From Hydrogenophaga sp. (GTDB taxonomy: Bacteria > Pseudomonadota > Gammaproteobacteria > Burkholderiales > Burkholderiaceae_C): a DNA stretch of 64,000 bases. Made by a program: the position numbers and the translations under genes. The notes under the pieces were generated by a model that searched no databases, was not told the DNA's origin, and was given only the letters and a program-made list of their open reading frames with translations. The stretch spans positions 1 to 64,000 of the forward strand of contig NZ_JADMJO010000007.1 of NCBI RefSeq assembly GCF_018780385.1, read 5' to 3'. Within the stretch, counting starts at the first letter, position 1. Every line of letters starts with the position of its first letter. Of this stretch, positions 1 through 9,192 are shown in pieces.

Positions 1-58
1 CGCAGGTTAGGTTCGTCCTTGTGGACTCGCCCTCCTGCTTCCCGTTGAACTGCGGAAT

Positions 59-292
59 GTGAACCACACCGCGAGCACCAACGGTCGCGAGTATAACGGG
101 GAGGCCCAGTACTCACCATGCAGCGCCCGGTTCGTGCCCCCTCCCGTAGGTCTCGACCACACACAGCCTGGAAAGCCCACGGACAACGGGCTTATCGAGT
201 CGTTCAACGGTCGCTTGACCGCTATCACGTCGGCCAAGTTGCACTTGGAGCAGCGCCGGAGGCAAGCCGATACCGCTCGCGGACACAGCTAG
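59..292 (+). pseudogene. IS3-family transposase fragment
   Basis: The translation carries the C-terminal signature of an IS3-family OrfB (DDE) transposase. Around positions 150-230 it reads QPGKPTDNGLIESFNGRL, the segment that holds the last acidic residue of the catalytic triad. The match fades after about 240, where the family would continue with its conserved C-terminal helix. There is no start region, no OrfA and no visible terminal inverted repeat, so this is a relic. It marks old insertion activity at the left edge. Family call is firm; the exact IS cannot be named. Confidence 0.75.
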
Positions 293-360
293 GAAAATCA
301 TCACAAATCCCGCGACAAGGACGCCAGACCCAAGGGGGGCGCTACTCCAAGGGTGTCCGA

Positions 361-828
361 GGTTCACTTCATTGTGGGTTCCGCCTTGCTGCTCTGCTGG
401 GCGTGGGTCAAGCAGCCGTTGGACTTGCTGCCGGTCTGCTGATCCAGAGGCTGTTCTTCGCCCCCGCCGACCTGCCGCAGTACGGCATGAACGTCACAAC
501 ACTGCAGGTGCCGCTGTTCGCCACCGCCGCACTGGCCCACAAGGTGATCCCCGCTGACGTAGGCTACGCCGACATCCGCTCTGCGCATACACTGGAGCTG
601 TATCTGGCCCACTAGGGCGGCATCGTTTTGTGGGTGGGCTTCTGGGCTCTCTACAGCCAGGGCTTTGACGCCGATAACCTTTCCAGCATCGGAAGCTTCG
701 CCGCGGCCTACATGACAGTCGTGTTGCTTGACCCCTGATCGACCTCGCCATCCTGGCCATTGCCAAGACGCTGCGCCTTCTCGAAGGCACCTCGCTGGTG
801 GAGCGCAGTCTTAACAACGTAGCCTGAC
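361..828 (+). pseudogene. Broken membrane protein gene of unknown family
   Basis: One reading frame gives hydrophobic stretches typical of a multi-pass membrane protein, but it is interrupted. A TAG at about 613-615 splits two otherwise continuous segments (ending LYLAH, resuming GGIVLWVGFWALYSQ). Near 736 a one-base shift is needed to continue as LIDLAILAIAKTLRLLEG, which ends in RSLNNVA and a TGA at 826-828. The N-terminal part also seems to change frame near 440. I do not recognise the family. Its position six bases before cobO suggests it was once cotranscribed with it. The reconstructed shifts are inference. Confidence 0.45.
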
Positions 829-833
829 CCACT

Positions 834-1403
834 ATGAACATTGAAGCTCTACCAGTCCAACCGTATGTGGACGCGCAACAAGAGGAACGGCGCGGTTTGA
901 TAACAGTGCACACTGGTTCCGGCAAGGGTAAGAGCACGGCCGCATTAGGCTTGGCCCTGCTTGAGCACGGCCATGGCAAGGAGGTGAAGGTTTACCAGTT
1001 CATGAATATGCCGACGACGCGGTTCGGAGAACATCGCCTTCTCGAGCAGCTCGGCATACCTATTGAGGGTCTTGGCGACGGCTTTAGTTGGAAGAGCTGC
1101 GATATGCACCACTCGGCCGGACTCGTGTTGCAAGGCTGGGCCAAAGCCGAGGCTACGATCCGCGCTGGCAAACACTCCCTAGTGGTGCTGGACAAAATCA
1201 TGTTTCCGCTGTGCCACGGTTGGATACCCCTGGATGCCGTTCTCGCCTGCCTGCTGGAGCTCCAGCAGCACGTGCACGTGGTGCTCACCGGGCGCGGTGC
1301 TCCTGCAAAGCTGATCGAGCTGGCCGATACGGTGACAGAAATGACGTTGATAAAGCATCATTTCAAAGCGGGCGTGCCAGCCCAGCGAGGCATCGATGAC
1401 TGA
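834..1403 (+). CDS. cobO: CobO/BtuR-type corrinoid adenosyltransferase, possibly impaired
   Basis: A 189-residue protein of the ATP:cob(I)alamin / cob(I)yrinic acid a,c-diamide adenosyltransferase family, which transfers the 5'-deoxyadenosyl group of ATP to cobalt in cytoplasmic corrinoid synthesis or salvage. Visible marks are the P-loop THTGSGKGKS (about residues 25-35), the GFSWKS segment near 82, the VLTGRGAP segment near 150 and the C-terminal HHFKAGVPAQRGI. Length is normal for the family. Two oddities: the conserved VLDE strand reads VVLDK, so the acidic Walker-B-like partner is a lysine, and the next residues (MFPLCHG) also drift from the usual form. With a broken gene upstream and no intact gene downstream, this could be a recently dead copy that still looks open. 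Confidence 0.75.
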   Translation: MNIEALPVQPYVDAQQEERRGLITVHTGSGKGKSTAALGLALLEHGHGKEVKVYQFMNMPTTRFGEHRLLEQLGIPIEGLGDGFSWKSCDMHHSAGLVLQGWAKAEATIRAGKHSLVVLDKIMFPLCHGWIPLDAVLACLLELQQHVHVVLTGRGAPAKLIELADTVTEMTLIKHHFKAGVPAQRGIDD

Positions 1404-2212
1404 TGAAGGCTGGTGCGGGCTGTAGGCCATCGGGTTTGTCCAAAGAGACGGTGCTCATAGCGGGGGATCACCCGCCAAAGTTCCCGCCACGAAGGAATGG
1501 TGGGGGGGCTCAAACTCCAGATCGCGGTGTCACCATGCGCTCCATCGGCGACGGCGGAGAACAGGAACGCCAGCGTGCTCAGCAGTACCGGCTATGGCAG
1601 AACGCACTGTCGATACGCTGGCTGGTCACTTCAGGACTATTGGGCCGCATTGCCGCTGACTTCGATCGCGATGCAGTGCGGATGGACGTCGACGATCGGC
1701 AACGTCATTGAGCGGGCTGTAGGACGCAACACTTATGGTCGCTATTTGCTTTCTACATCAGCGCTTTGACAAAACTATTGCCGCTCAGGGTCGGGAGCAC
1801 CAACTCGCCTTAAGCACATGCGGTAGTTCGCTTACGGACCGCTATCAATGATGGCCAAATACCCGGTCCTGAGCGTGAAGCGGCCATACTCATGGTCGAC
1901 CGTCTAATGACCGTTGACGGCCGACGCTGCCAGCCATGAGCTCAATCCCTAATGACTCAGTTCAGTCTTGAACGATCTTCCGGGCATCGGCCGGCGGTGC
2001 GCAGCGTTTGCGGACGATAGGCTGGAGCTATGAGATTGCGTTCTTCCCCACGTCGCAGTCATCCCGTCTTTTGAAATGCAATCCAGCCCGACAGATTTTC
2101 AGTAACGCTACAGCTCGAGCCGGCCATGCGTAAATCGGGTAGGTGCGTTACGACAAATTTGAAGCTGGCATCTAGAAAATTTGACGCCTCCTTTCAAGGC
2201 CGCATGGCGCTG
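1404..2212. other. About 800 bases without a convincing gene
   Basis: No frame here gives a recognisable protein on either strand. The stretch after cobO would be a natural place for further cobalamin genes, and short fragments (for example one reading AERTVDTLAGHF near 1595) could be worn remnants of such a gene, but that is too weak to call. Around 1850-1930 there are GACCG and GGCCGA motifs like the first half of the ~84-bp repeat found later in the window, without its hairpin core. Confidence 0.4.
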
Positions 2213-5200
2213 TCATTTGCGTTCACGTCGCCCACCGACTCCCACCGTTGCCAGTGCTTCACAACGTTCGGCGTCAAGCGGTTGCCCTGCCTCCCAAAAC
2301 CGCAAAGCTGCTGCGCTAAAGCGCGAAGCCGTTTCATCACGATGGCGTCCTTCGGCGACACCGACATGTCCGCACACTTCCTGGTGGGCTGCGTACCAGG
2401 CGGGCTGGCGCATGACCACGTTGGCCAGGTAGGCGCATTGCTCTTCGTGTTGGTGCGCCAGGTCGATCTCGCCAGCGCGCGCGGCCGCAATGGCCGCCGG
2501 TACCGCGAAGGTGATTCGGCAACCTGGGCACGTCTCCAAAGGTCCACGAACCGATTCGCTGGCATCCTCCATCACGTGCAGCGCTGCAGCCGGATCATCG
2601 GCATGCAAGCTGATTCGGGTGCCGTAGATGCGGTCCAGCAGGTGGAATCCGATGTCGGTCTGCCTTGCAACGTCCAACGCTTCGTCAATCAAGGCACGGG
2701 CTTCATCGCGGTGCCCTTCGTGTAAAGACACTTCGGCCAGCCGCTGCAGCGACAGTGCCTCCCCCACCGGCCCGCTGATGGCACGGTGCAGGCGGGCCCC
2801 TTCACGCAGGTGGATCCGGGCAGCGCTCAGATCCCCGGCCAGCCACTCCGCTTCGCCTCGCAACGTCGTTCCAAACGCCAGGCCGCGCGCTGCACCGATC
2901 CGCCGCGCTTCGGTGCAGAGGGCTTCTGCAAACGCGATCACATCGGAATACGGGCGAGCGCCGTAGAGAAACCGTTGGGTGATGCACAGATGGCCGTCGA
3001 ACACCCGCACCGCCAGGTGCGGAACATGGCTGGTCTCCTGCAAGTCGGCCCACACGCTGCGGTGCAGATCACCGCGTGCGTGCGCCGCAGCCGCCTGCGC
3101 CCAGGATGCGATCACCAGCGAACTGGTGTCCCCTGTTTGCAGCGCGAGCTTGCGTGCAATGGCCGCCTTCTCGGTGCCCATCGCCGGATCGGCCGCACCC
3201 AGCGCAGCCGCGCCACTCCAGGCCAGTGCTTCGCACAGGCGCCCCTCGACCGACGTGGGGTGAACGCCTTCCAGTGCGAGCAGTGCACCTTTGGGATCGC
3301 CCTGCTTGACCTGTGCAAGCGCGGCCTTGGCTCGCAGGTCGTGGCTGCCCGGCTCCCCCGCAGCGTTGGCTGCGAGGCGGTACGCGAACAAGGCGGCGGG
3401 GTCGCCTTGGGCATCCAGCGCCTCGGCGCGCAGCCGCAACGCCTCCGCATGCCCTCCGTCCACGGCCAGCAGCGGTTCGAGCTGACGCAACGCGTCACCG
3501 AAAGCGGCCAGGCGCATGGATTCACGCGCTGCTGCCAACCACCAGACCACGGCTTCACGGGGCAGACCACCGGCTTGCCAATGTGCGGCAATGCGCCCCG
3601 GCGAACCCTCGCACTCGACGAGTGCCTGCGCAATCAACCGGTGCATCTTGACGCGTCGATGCGGAGCAATCTGCGCCAACAAGGCCTCACGCACCAGCGC
3701 GTGCCGAAACAGATAGCGCCCGTTGGACACCACCAGAACACCCGCCTCAAGTGCGCCGTCCAGTGCCGGGAAGGCCTGAACCTGAGCCTGCGTGGCCAAC
3801 GCGGTGACGGTGTCGACATCGAATTCATCGCCTGCCAGCGCCAGCCAGTTGAGCAGCGCCAGGGAAGCCGGCGGTGCATCGCACAAGCGCTCCGTGATCG
3901 CATCCGACGTGCTGGCGGGCAGCCGTTGCAGACCGCCCGACGCGACGCAGCGCGCAAGCTCGATGGCGACAAAGGGGTTGCCCTGCGCTTTGCCAGCAAT
4001 GTGTTCAACCAGCTTCTGATCCGCAGGTGGCGCCATCACGCGCTGCACGAGTCGACACACCTCGTCATTGCCCAATGGGTGCAAGTCCAGCATCTGCAAC
4101 ACCCCGACGCGCTCCAGCCGAGCCAGCCCGCGTGCCAGTGCGGCATCTTGAGCCATGGGCCGGACCGTCATCAGCACACACAGCGGGGCACCGGCCATCG
4201 TCAGCTGGATGAGCACTTCGGCGTCGGAATCTTCAGCAAGGTGGGCGTCATCCACCTGCACCAGCAAATCGCTTCCAGCGTACCCACACATGAGCAGACG
4301 TCGCACGGCGCCCACCACCTGGTGCCGGCTCAGAGGACCCGGGAGTTTTTGAGCGGGAGCGGCCAAGGAGGTGAGCTGTGCGAGCACCGCATGTGCCGGT
4401 GCGCCAATCCGGTCGAGCACACTTCGGTCTTGCAGGATCAGGCGCTCGGCCATGGAGATGACCACACAGTAAGGACGACCGCTTTCGGTGGCGTCCACAC
4501 GCAGCACCTGCCAGCCTCGCTGGCGCGCTTCTGTCTCGACCTCCCTGCTCAACGCACTCTTTCCGATGCCGGCAGGTCCCCTCAGTACGATGCCTCCGGG
4601 TCGCTGATTGGCCGGCACTTGTATCCACGCAACGATCCGGGCCAGTTCGGCAGTGCGGCCCACAAAGGCAGGCCCGTCAGCCTGCAGGCCCGCAATGCAT
4701 CGGTCATACAGGACGCGCGTCCGGGCATCGGGCGTCACGCCCAGTTCATGCTGGAGCACCTCGCGCAGGTGGGCATACCAATGCAGGGCCGAGGCGCGGT
4801 TGCCTTTGTCCAGCGCCTGTTGCATCAGTTCACGGTGCGCAGCCTCGTCTGTGGGCTCCAGCGTGGCAAGCCGTTCCCACTGGGCGCTGGCGCGCAGCAG
4901 CGCGAGCAGCCGGGCACGAAGCCGCTCCCGGGTGGCTTCGGTCCACGGTTCGTAGCGCGACCCTGGCAGCACATCGCCCGTGTAGAGCTGCGCGGCGCTT
5001 GCGCACGCGGCTGGATCGGCCTGGCGAAGCGCTGCATCTGCCAGTGCTTCGAAGGCATCAACATCAACCTCGGCAACACCATGAGGCCACAACACCAGCT
5101 CGCCTCCCGCGATGGTGATGGCGTCATGCCGACCCAGCGCCTGGCGCGCGTGAAACACCGATTTGCGCAAGTTGGCCGCGCCCGCTTCAGGCTCCAGCTG

Positions 5201-5404
5201 AGGCCACAACGCGTCGATGATCAGATCCTTCGTGGCGCGCCGTCCAGGCTGCAGACTGAGCAGCTGGACAAGGTGCGAGGCGCGCAGGCTTGGCCAGCGC
5301 TCGGCCGGTAGATCGACGCCCTCTGCAACGACCGTGAAGCGGCCCAACAGACAGATCGAAAGTCGTCCGGCGGCGTGGGCTGGGTGCGGGTTGGCGGTGT
5401 TCAT
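2213..5404 (-). CDS. SARP-type transcriptional activator with AAA ATPase and TPR domains
   Basis: A large (about 1063 residues) cytoplasmic regulator. The N-terminus has an OmpR-like winged helix (about residues 15-100, LRKSVFHARQALG) followed by a bacterial transcriptional activation domain (about 100-250, ending HELGVTPDARTRVLYDR). Next comes an AAA/NACHT-like ATPase with Walker A GPAGIGKS near residue 275 and a Walker B-like LLVQVDDAH. The C-terminal half is helical and TPR-like. This layout matches the SARP/MalT-like STAND regulators, where ligand binding and ATP drive activation. I chose the ATG at 5404; a GTG 45 bases upstream (5449) is also in frame, and neither has a strong ribosome site. 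It diverges from the small protein and truncated haemoglobin, which are likely targets. Confidence 0.85.
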   Translation of the reverse strand: MNTANPHPAHAAGRLSICLLGRFTVVAEGVDLPAERWPSLRASHLVQLLSLQPGRRATKDLIIDALWPQLEPEAGAANLRKSVFHARQALGRHDAITIAGGELVLWPHGVAEVDVDAFEALADAALRQADPAACASAAQLYTGDVLPGSRYEPWTEATRERLRARLLALLRASAQWERLATLEPTDEAAHRELMQQALDKGNRASALHWYAHLREVLQHELGVTPDARTRVLYDRCIAGLQADGPAFVGRTAELARIVAWIQVPANQRPGGIVLRGPAGIGKSALSREVETEARQRGWQVLRVDATESGRPYCVVISMAERLILQDRSVLDRIGAPAHAVLAQLTSLAAPAQKLPGPLSRHQVVGAVRRLLMCGYAGSDLLVQVDDAHLAEDSDAEVLIQLTMAGAPLCVLMTVRPMAQDAALARGLARLERVGVLQMLDLHPLGNDEVCRLVQRVMAPPADQKLVEHIAGKAQGNPFVAIELARCVASGGLQRLPASTSDAITERLCDAPPASLALLNWLALAGDEFDVDTVTALATQAQVQAFPALDGALEAGVLVVSNGRYLFRHALVREALLAQIAPHRRVKMHRLIAQALVECEGSPGRIAAHWQAGGLPREAVVWWLAAARESMRLAAFGDALRQLEPLLAVDGGHAEALRLRAEALDAQGDPAALFAYRLAANAAGEPGSHDLRAKAALAQVKQGDPKGALLALEGVHPTSVEGRLCEALAWSGAAALGAADPAMGTEKAAIARKLALQTGDTSSLVIASWAQAAAAHARGDLHRSVWADLQETSHVPHLAVRVFDGHLCITQRFLYGARPYSDVIAFAEALCTEARRIGAARGLAFGTTLRGEAEWLAGDLSAARIHLREGARLHRAISGPVGEALSLQRLAEVSLHEGHRDEARALIDEALDVARQTDIGFHLLDRIYGTRISLHADDPAAALHVMEDASESVRGPLETCPGCRITFAVPAAIAAARAGEIDLAHQHEEQCAYLANVVMRQPAWYAAHQEVCGHVGVAEGRHRDETASRFSAAALRFWEAGQPLDAERCEALATVGVGGRRERK

Positions 5405-5536
5405 GACAGGCAGTGTGGGCCGTCTCGACGGGCTCGACAAGTGCCCCACGCGCCAGGAACGTTTCAGGAACGGGCGATGGAAATGATGGGCTCAAGTCGT
5501 GCAATCCCGCGCGGCTTGCCAACCCAGGAGCACCCC

Positions 5537-5743
5537 ATGAACACCGAACGCATTCAGGTTCCCCTGTCCACCCATGGACAAGCCCGCCTCGACATCCCGG
5601 CCCCCTTGACACAAGAACTGCTGACCGTGCTTGAGCAGTCGTTTGCACAAACCCTCGCCCGTCTGCGTCGCGGACTGTCGGTGGATGCCCTCGATCCCGC
5701 GCTTGTCGAGTACGCCTCGTGGATGCCGGCCGGTCGGCAGTGA
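5537..5743 (+). CDS. Small protein of unknown function upstream of truncated haemoglobin
   Basis: A 68-residue soluble protein beginning MNTERIQVPLS, with an AGGAG ribosome site seven bases before the ATG. It has no membrane segment, no cysteine pair and no motif I recognise. The middle (about residues 20-50) is predicted helical with leucines at heptad-like spacing, ending in a short YASWMP tail. It sits 49 bases upstream of the truncated haemoglobin start and diverges from the SARP regulator, so the pair is probably one transcript under that regulator. The good ribosome site and compact context support a real gene; function is unknown. Confidence 0.65.
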   Translation: MNTERIQVPLSTHGQARLDIPAPLTQELLTVLEQSFAQTLARLRRGLSVDALDPALVEYASWMPAGRQ

Positions 5744-5792
5744 AAAGTGCGCCAGCACCCTCTCAGACAACCCCACCACCAGGAGAACCACC

Positions 5793-6524
5793 ATGCAAAC
5801 CGTTTCTGCCTCCACCCTGTACGAACGCCTGGGCAGCCACGACGGCATCGCCCGCATCACGCGCGAGCTGATCAAGAACCACCTGAGCAACCCGCTGGTG
5901 AAGACCCGCTACGAAAACATCAAGGATCTCGAACGCGTCGAGCAGCGCGTGGTGGAGTTCTTTTGTGCCGGCGCGGGCGGACCCGAGTCCTACAGCGGCC
6001 AGGACATGCTGGCCACACACCGGGGCATGAACGTGAGTGAACAGGAGTTCATCACGGTGATCGATGACGCGATGGACGCTTTGGAGAAGTGCGGTGTCGA
6101 GCCGTCCACGGCTGTCAAAAGCAGCCGCTCGACGCCGCTCTCGACCCTGAAGCGACGTTGGTCCGCTCGAAATCGTCGTCCGCAATGGGCGGGTAACCCA
6201 AATTCGACACCCCGGTGGCACGCGCACGCGCCAGCCGGAGCCAGGGGTGTCGACTCCTTGGCAACCTCTCGGGTTGCCACCAGCCACGATGGCCGGCACA
6301 CCGGGCCCCGAGTCGGGGCGGCGCGGGCACGGCAATCAGAAGCTTGCCCACTCGTCGTTGGTACTGGTCTTCTGAGCTGTTGGCTCGGCCGTTCGGGCCG
6401 CTCTGGGTGCATGGGCTTGGTGTGCCGAATGGGCTGCGGACTTGGTGCCTGTGCCCTCTTGCCAAAGGCCGGGCGCGTCACGTTCTTCGCACGCGCCGGG
6501 CTGCAGCGCTCGGCAGCGCTCTAG
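5793..6524 (+). CDS. Group 1 truncated haemoglobin with a replaced C-terminus
   Basis: Residues 1 to about 105 form a group 1 truncated globin: [14 protein letters not shown] at the start, the [10 protein letters not shown] segment, [10 protein letters not shown], and [12 protein letters not shown], whose histidine is the expected proximal haem ligand. Such proteins bind O2, NO or CO in the cytoplasm. Start ATG has AGGAGAACC before it. The family normally ends near 120-125 residues with a helix like VLAILYSLK; here the match stops after EKCGVEPS and the frame runs on for over 120 low-complexity, Arg/Ser-rich residues overlapping the antisense chemotaxis pseudogene. The tail is probably not native: the gene has likely lost its last helix through the rearrangement that begins near 6105. 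A short hairpin (stem TGGCAACC) lies at 6259-6279. Confidence 0.75.
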   Translation: MQTVSASTLYERLGSHDGIARITRELIKNHLSNPLVKTRYENIKDLERVEQRVVEFFCAGAGGPESYSGQDMLATHRGMNVSEQEFITVIDDAMDALEKCGVEPSTAVKSSRSTPLSTLKRRWSARNRRPQWAGNPNSTPRWHAHAPAGARGVDSLATSRVATSHDGRHTGPRVGAARARQSEACPLVVGTGLLSCWLGRSGRSGCMGLVCRMGCGLGACALLPKAGRVTFFARAGLQRSAAL

Positions 6525-7049
6525 TCCTGGGCTGTAGCCAGCGCCAGGGCCCCAGGCGCCAACTTGAACCTGCTGACTACCTGCACCAGCGTCTGGGCCT
6601 GGGTCTTCAGGCTTTCGGCGGCGGCAGCGCTTTCTTCCACCAGCGCGGCGTTCTGCTGGGTGGCTTGGTCCATCTGGGTCACTGCCTGGCCGACCTGACC
6701 AACGCCGTTGCTCTGCTCGACCGAGGCCGAGCTGATTTCGCCGACGATGTCGGTCACGCGGCGGATCGAGGTCACCACCTCGTCCATGGTCTGTCCAGCC
6801 TGACCCACCAACGCTGTTCCCTGCTCGACACGTTCCACGCTGGCACTAATCAGACTCTTGATTTCCTTGGCCGCGTCAGCGCTGCGCCAGGCTGCGCACC
6901 TCGCTGGCCACCACCGCGAATCCTCGACCCTGCTCGCCGGCACGCGCAGCCTCCACTGCGGCATTCAGCGCCAGGATATTGGTCTGGAGGGCAATGCCAT
7001 CGACAGTGCCGATGATGTCGGCAATGCGGCGCGAGCTGTCGCTGATGAG
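6336..7049 (-). pseudogene. Methyl-accepting chemotaxis protein, C-terminal fragment with frameshifts
   Basis: Three reading frames together give the cytoplasmic signalling hairpin and tail of a chemotaxis receptor. Reading from 7049: [20 protein letters not shown], then [20 protein letters not shown] and SEVRSLAQR, all typical of the MCP signalling domain. Near 6892 the frame breaks; the missing bases look like one lost copy of a GCAGC tandem. It resumes [12 protein letters not shown] up to [16 protein letters not shown], stops at 6521, and another frame supplies a tail ending NDEWASF with TGA at 6336-6338, resembling the CheR-docking pentapeptide. The N-terminal sensor, membrane segments and HAMP are absent: the gene is cut at the junction with maleylacetate reductase. 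Confidence 0.85.
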
Positions 7050-8048
7050 CGCGGGTTCCAGTAGGGGTTGCTGACCCCAATGTCGGCCGCGCGGTCCACG
7101 TCCGCCGCCTGCATGCCGATGTCTTTCAGCGCCACCGGCGCTCCGTTGTCGCGAGCGAGGTCAAACAGTGCCGCTGCGGCGCTGACCTGGTCGGTGGTGC
7201 CGAGGGCGCGGGCCATGCGGGACATCGCATCGGGCACGGCCTCAGCCTTGAATGCCATGGCCTGCGGGAGCACCACGGTATGCACCTCGGCGTGTGGCAG
7301 GTTGAAGCTGCCGCCCAGGGTGTGGCAGCGCTTGTGGTGCAGTGCCATGCCCACGTTACCCAACACCGTGCCACACAGCCAAGCACCGTACAGCGCGTCG
7401 CCGCGCGCTTTCACGTCGTCTGCACTTTGGCGAATGGCAGGCAAGGCCTGCGCAAGGGCGCGGATGCCTTCTTCGGCCATCAGGTTCATCACTGGGTTGC
7501 TGTCTTGTGCGTACAGCCCCTCAGCTGCGTGGGCGATCGCATTCATGCCGCTGGTCACGCTCATTGCAACCGGCAGGCTCAGGGTCAGCTCAGGGTCTTA
7601 GATGACGGTGCGTGGCAAAACGCGCGCGTCTTTGCCTGTCTTTTCAGGCCGGCTTCGGTGATGCCATAGATGGGGGTCATTTCGCTGCCGGCGTAGGTCG
7701 TGGGGATCGCCAGAATGGGTAATCCTGAACCCAGCGCGATGGCTTTTCCCAGACCCGTGGTGGACCCACCGCCGATGGCGATGGCGCAATCGGCGCCCAG
7801 GCGGTGAGCGACTTCGCGCGCCTCCTTGGCGGTCTCGATGGTACATGCATCACTGCCCGGGAGAAGATGCCTGCGGCACGGCTGCCCAGGCGGTCCGCCA
7901 CCATCTGTGCCTGCGGCGCCTGCTCGGGCGTTGACAGAACCAGTGCACGCCTCGCTCCAAGCAGGTCGATCTCGTGCTCCAGATGCACCAGAGAGCCCGC
8001 ACCGAACACCACGCGCGACGGCTGTCCGTTGTAGACAAAGTCTTTCAT
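7050..8048 (-). pseudogene. Maleylacetate reductase, inactivated
   Basis: An iron-containing alcohol-dehydrogenase-family protein matching maleylacetate reductase, which reduces maleylacetate to 3-oxoadipate with NAD(P)H after ring cleavage of hydroxyquinol or chlorocatechols. Pieces in order: MKDFVYNGQPSRVVFGAGSL at the start, the nucleotide motif IGGGSTTGLGKAIAL, IPTTYAGSEMTPIYGITE, SVTSGMNAIAHAAEG, and HHKRCHTLGGSFNLPHAEVH with metal-region histidines. It is broken four ways: a one-base loss near 7842, another in an A-run near 7648, a TAA at 7598-7600 where the family has Tyr in TVIYDPEL, and loss of about the last 25 residues after NPYWNPR, where the sequence passes into the MCP fragment. 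The start is one base from the end of the dioxygenase, as in an operon. Confidence 0.85.
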
Positions 8049-8049
8049 C

Positions 8050-8916
8050 TCACCGACCGTGTTGAGCGTTGCTTTCGTCTGCGCGATCTTGCGCTCGATT
8101 GAGCACGAAGTCGTACGTCAGCTGGTAGCTACCATCGGGTTGCGGCGCCCAATCGCACACCAGGGACTGGCGCACACCGAACACGGCATCCGAGTCCAAG
8201 TAGTCGCTGTTCTTCCTGAATACGTGGGTGATCAGGGTCTCAAACCCGGGTGCCGTAATCATGAAGTGCAGGTGGGCCGGGCGCCAGGGGTGGCGACCGG
8301 TGGCTTCCAGCATCTGGCCGAATGGACCGTCGTGCGGAATCGCGTAGGGCACCGCAACAATGGATCGGAAGTGGTATTACCCATGAGCGTCTGCGGTCAC
8401 GATGCCGCGTGACTGGGCGTGGTCGAGGTCTGGGTGCTGCACGTCGTAAAGACCATCGTCATCGGACTGCCACACGTCGATCACCGCTCCGGGCACAGGC
8501 TCACCGTCAAGCCCTTTCACCTTGCCGCGCACCAGGCAGGGCGTGCCATTGGCACCGTTGGCGATGTCTTCGCCCAGTTCGTAGCGTGGAGCGCCCTCCA
8601 CATGAAAGGGGCCAAAAACGGTGGACTCGGTGCAACCCTCGGGCTTGTCATTGTTCATCGCCACGGTCAGCATTGACAGGCCCAACACATCGGACAACAG
8701 GATGAACTCCTGGCGCTTGTCATCGGTGATGTGTCCGCAACGGGTCAAAAAATCGATGCCCTGAAACCAATCTTGCTCGGTCAGTTTGACCTCGTGCGCG
8801 AAGGCATGCAGGTGCTGAACCAGGCTCGTCATGATCTCCTTCAAACGGGCGTCCGGCGTGTTGGAAAAGCTGGCGACGACGGCCTGGGTGATGTTGTTTT
8901 GGTTGAGGTTGCGCAT
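8050..8916 (-). pseudogene. Hydroxyquinol 1,2-dioxygenase with one internal stop
   Basis: An intradiol ring-cleavage dioxygenase of the hydroxyquinol type, converting benzene-1,2,4-triol to maleylacetate with a non-haem Fe(III). The N-terminal helical cap (LKEIMTSLVQHLHAFAHEVKL) and TESTVFGPFH are present, with iron ligands at DGLYDV (Tyr), YHFRS (Tyr) and RPAHLHF (two His). A single TAA at 8377-8379, just before the second ligand Tyr (DAHG-stop-YHFRS), splits the 288-codon frame; on both sides the frame is otherwise intact, so this looks recent. A polypeptide ending there would lack three of four iron ligands. It heads a two-gene operon with maleylacetate reductase. The symbol chqB would fit an intact copy. 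Confidence 0.88.
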
Positions 8917-9192
8917 AGTGGCTCTTGGTGGGGCGTGATGACGGGTTTCTCTGTCAATCGGTTGTGCGGCCGATCACTTGATCAAGCTCGTCGGGAAACC
9001 AGCCATGACACTGCTCTTGTCCGTACTGTGCGCCCGCACCGGTATCAATGATTCAACTCGGCGCCAGAACTCATCACTCACCGCCCACGATTCGACCCGC
9101 TTGCGTGACACCATGCATTCGCCCCTCGCCGCTTGAAGTATGGCTCAGGGCGATGGTTTACTCTTTACGTATAAGTTCTTAGTCGCCTGGCC

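Noticed and set aside
2786-5311. Long open frame of 841 codons on the plus strand
   Set aside because: It is the antisense shadow of the SARP regulator; GC-rich codons remove stops. It has no known motifs and the minus strand carries clear domains.
6259-6279. Hairpin TGGCAACC/GGGTTGCCA as terminator of the globin gene
   Set aside because: The stem is good but no T-run follows on either strand and the region is a rearrangement zone.
8050-8916. Stop-codon read-through or recoding in the dioxygenase
   Set aside because: The neighbouring reductase has frameshifts and a stop as well, so gene decay explains the TAA more simply. No stem-loop or special context follows it.
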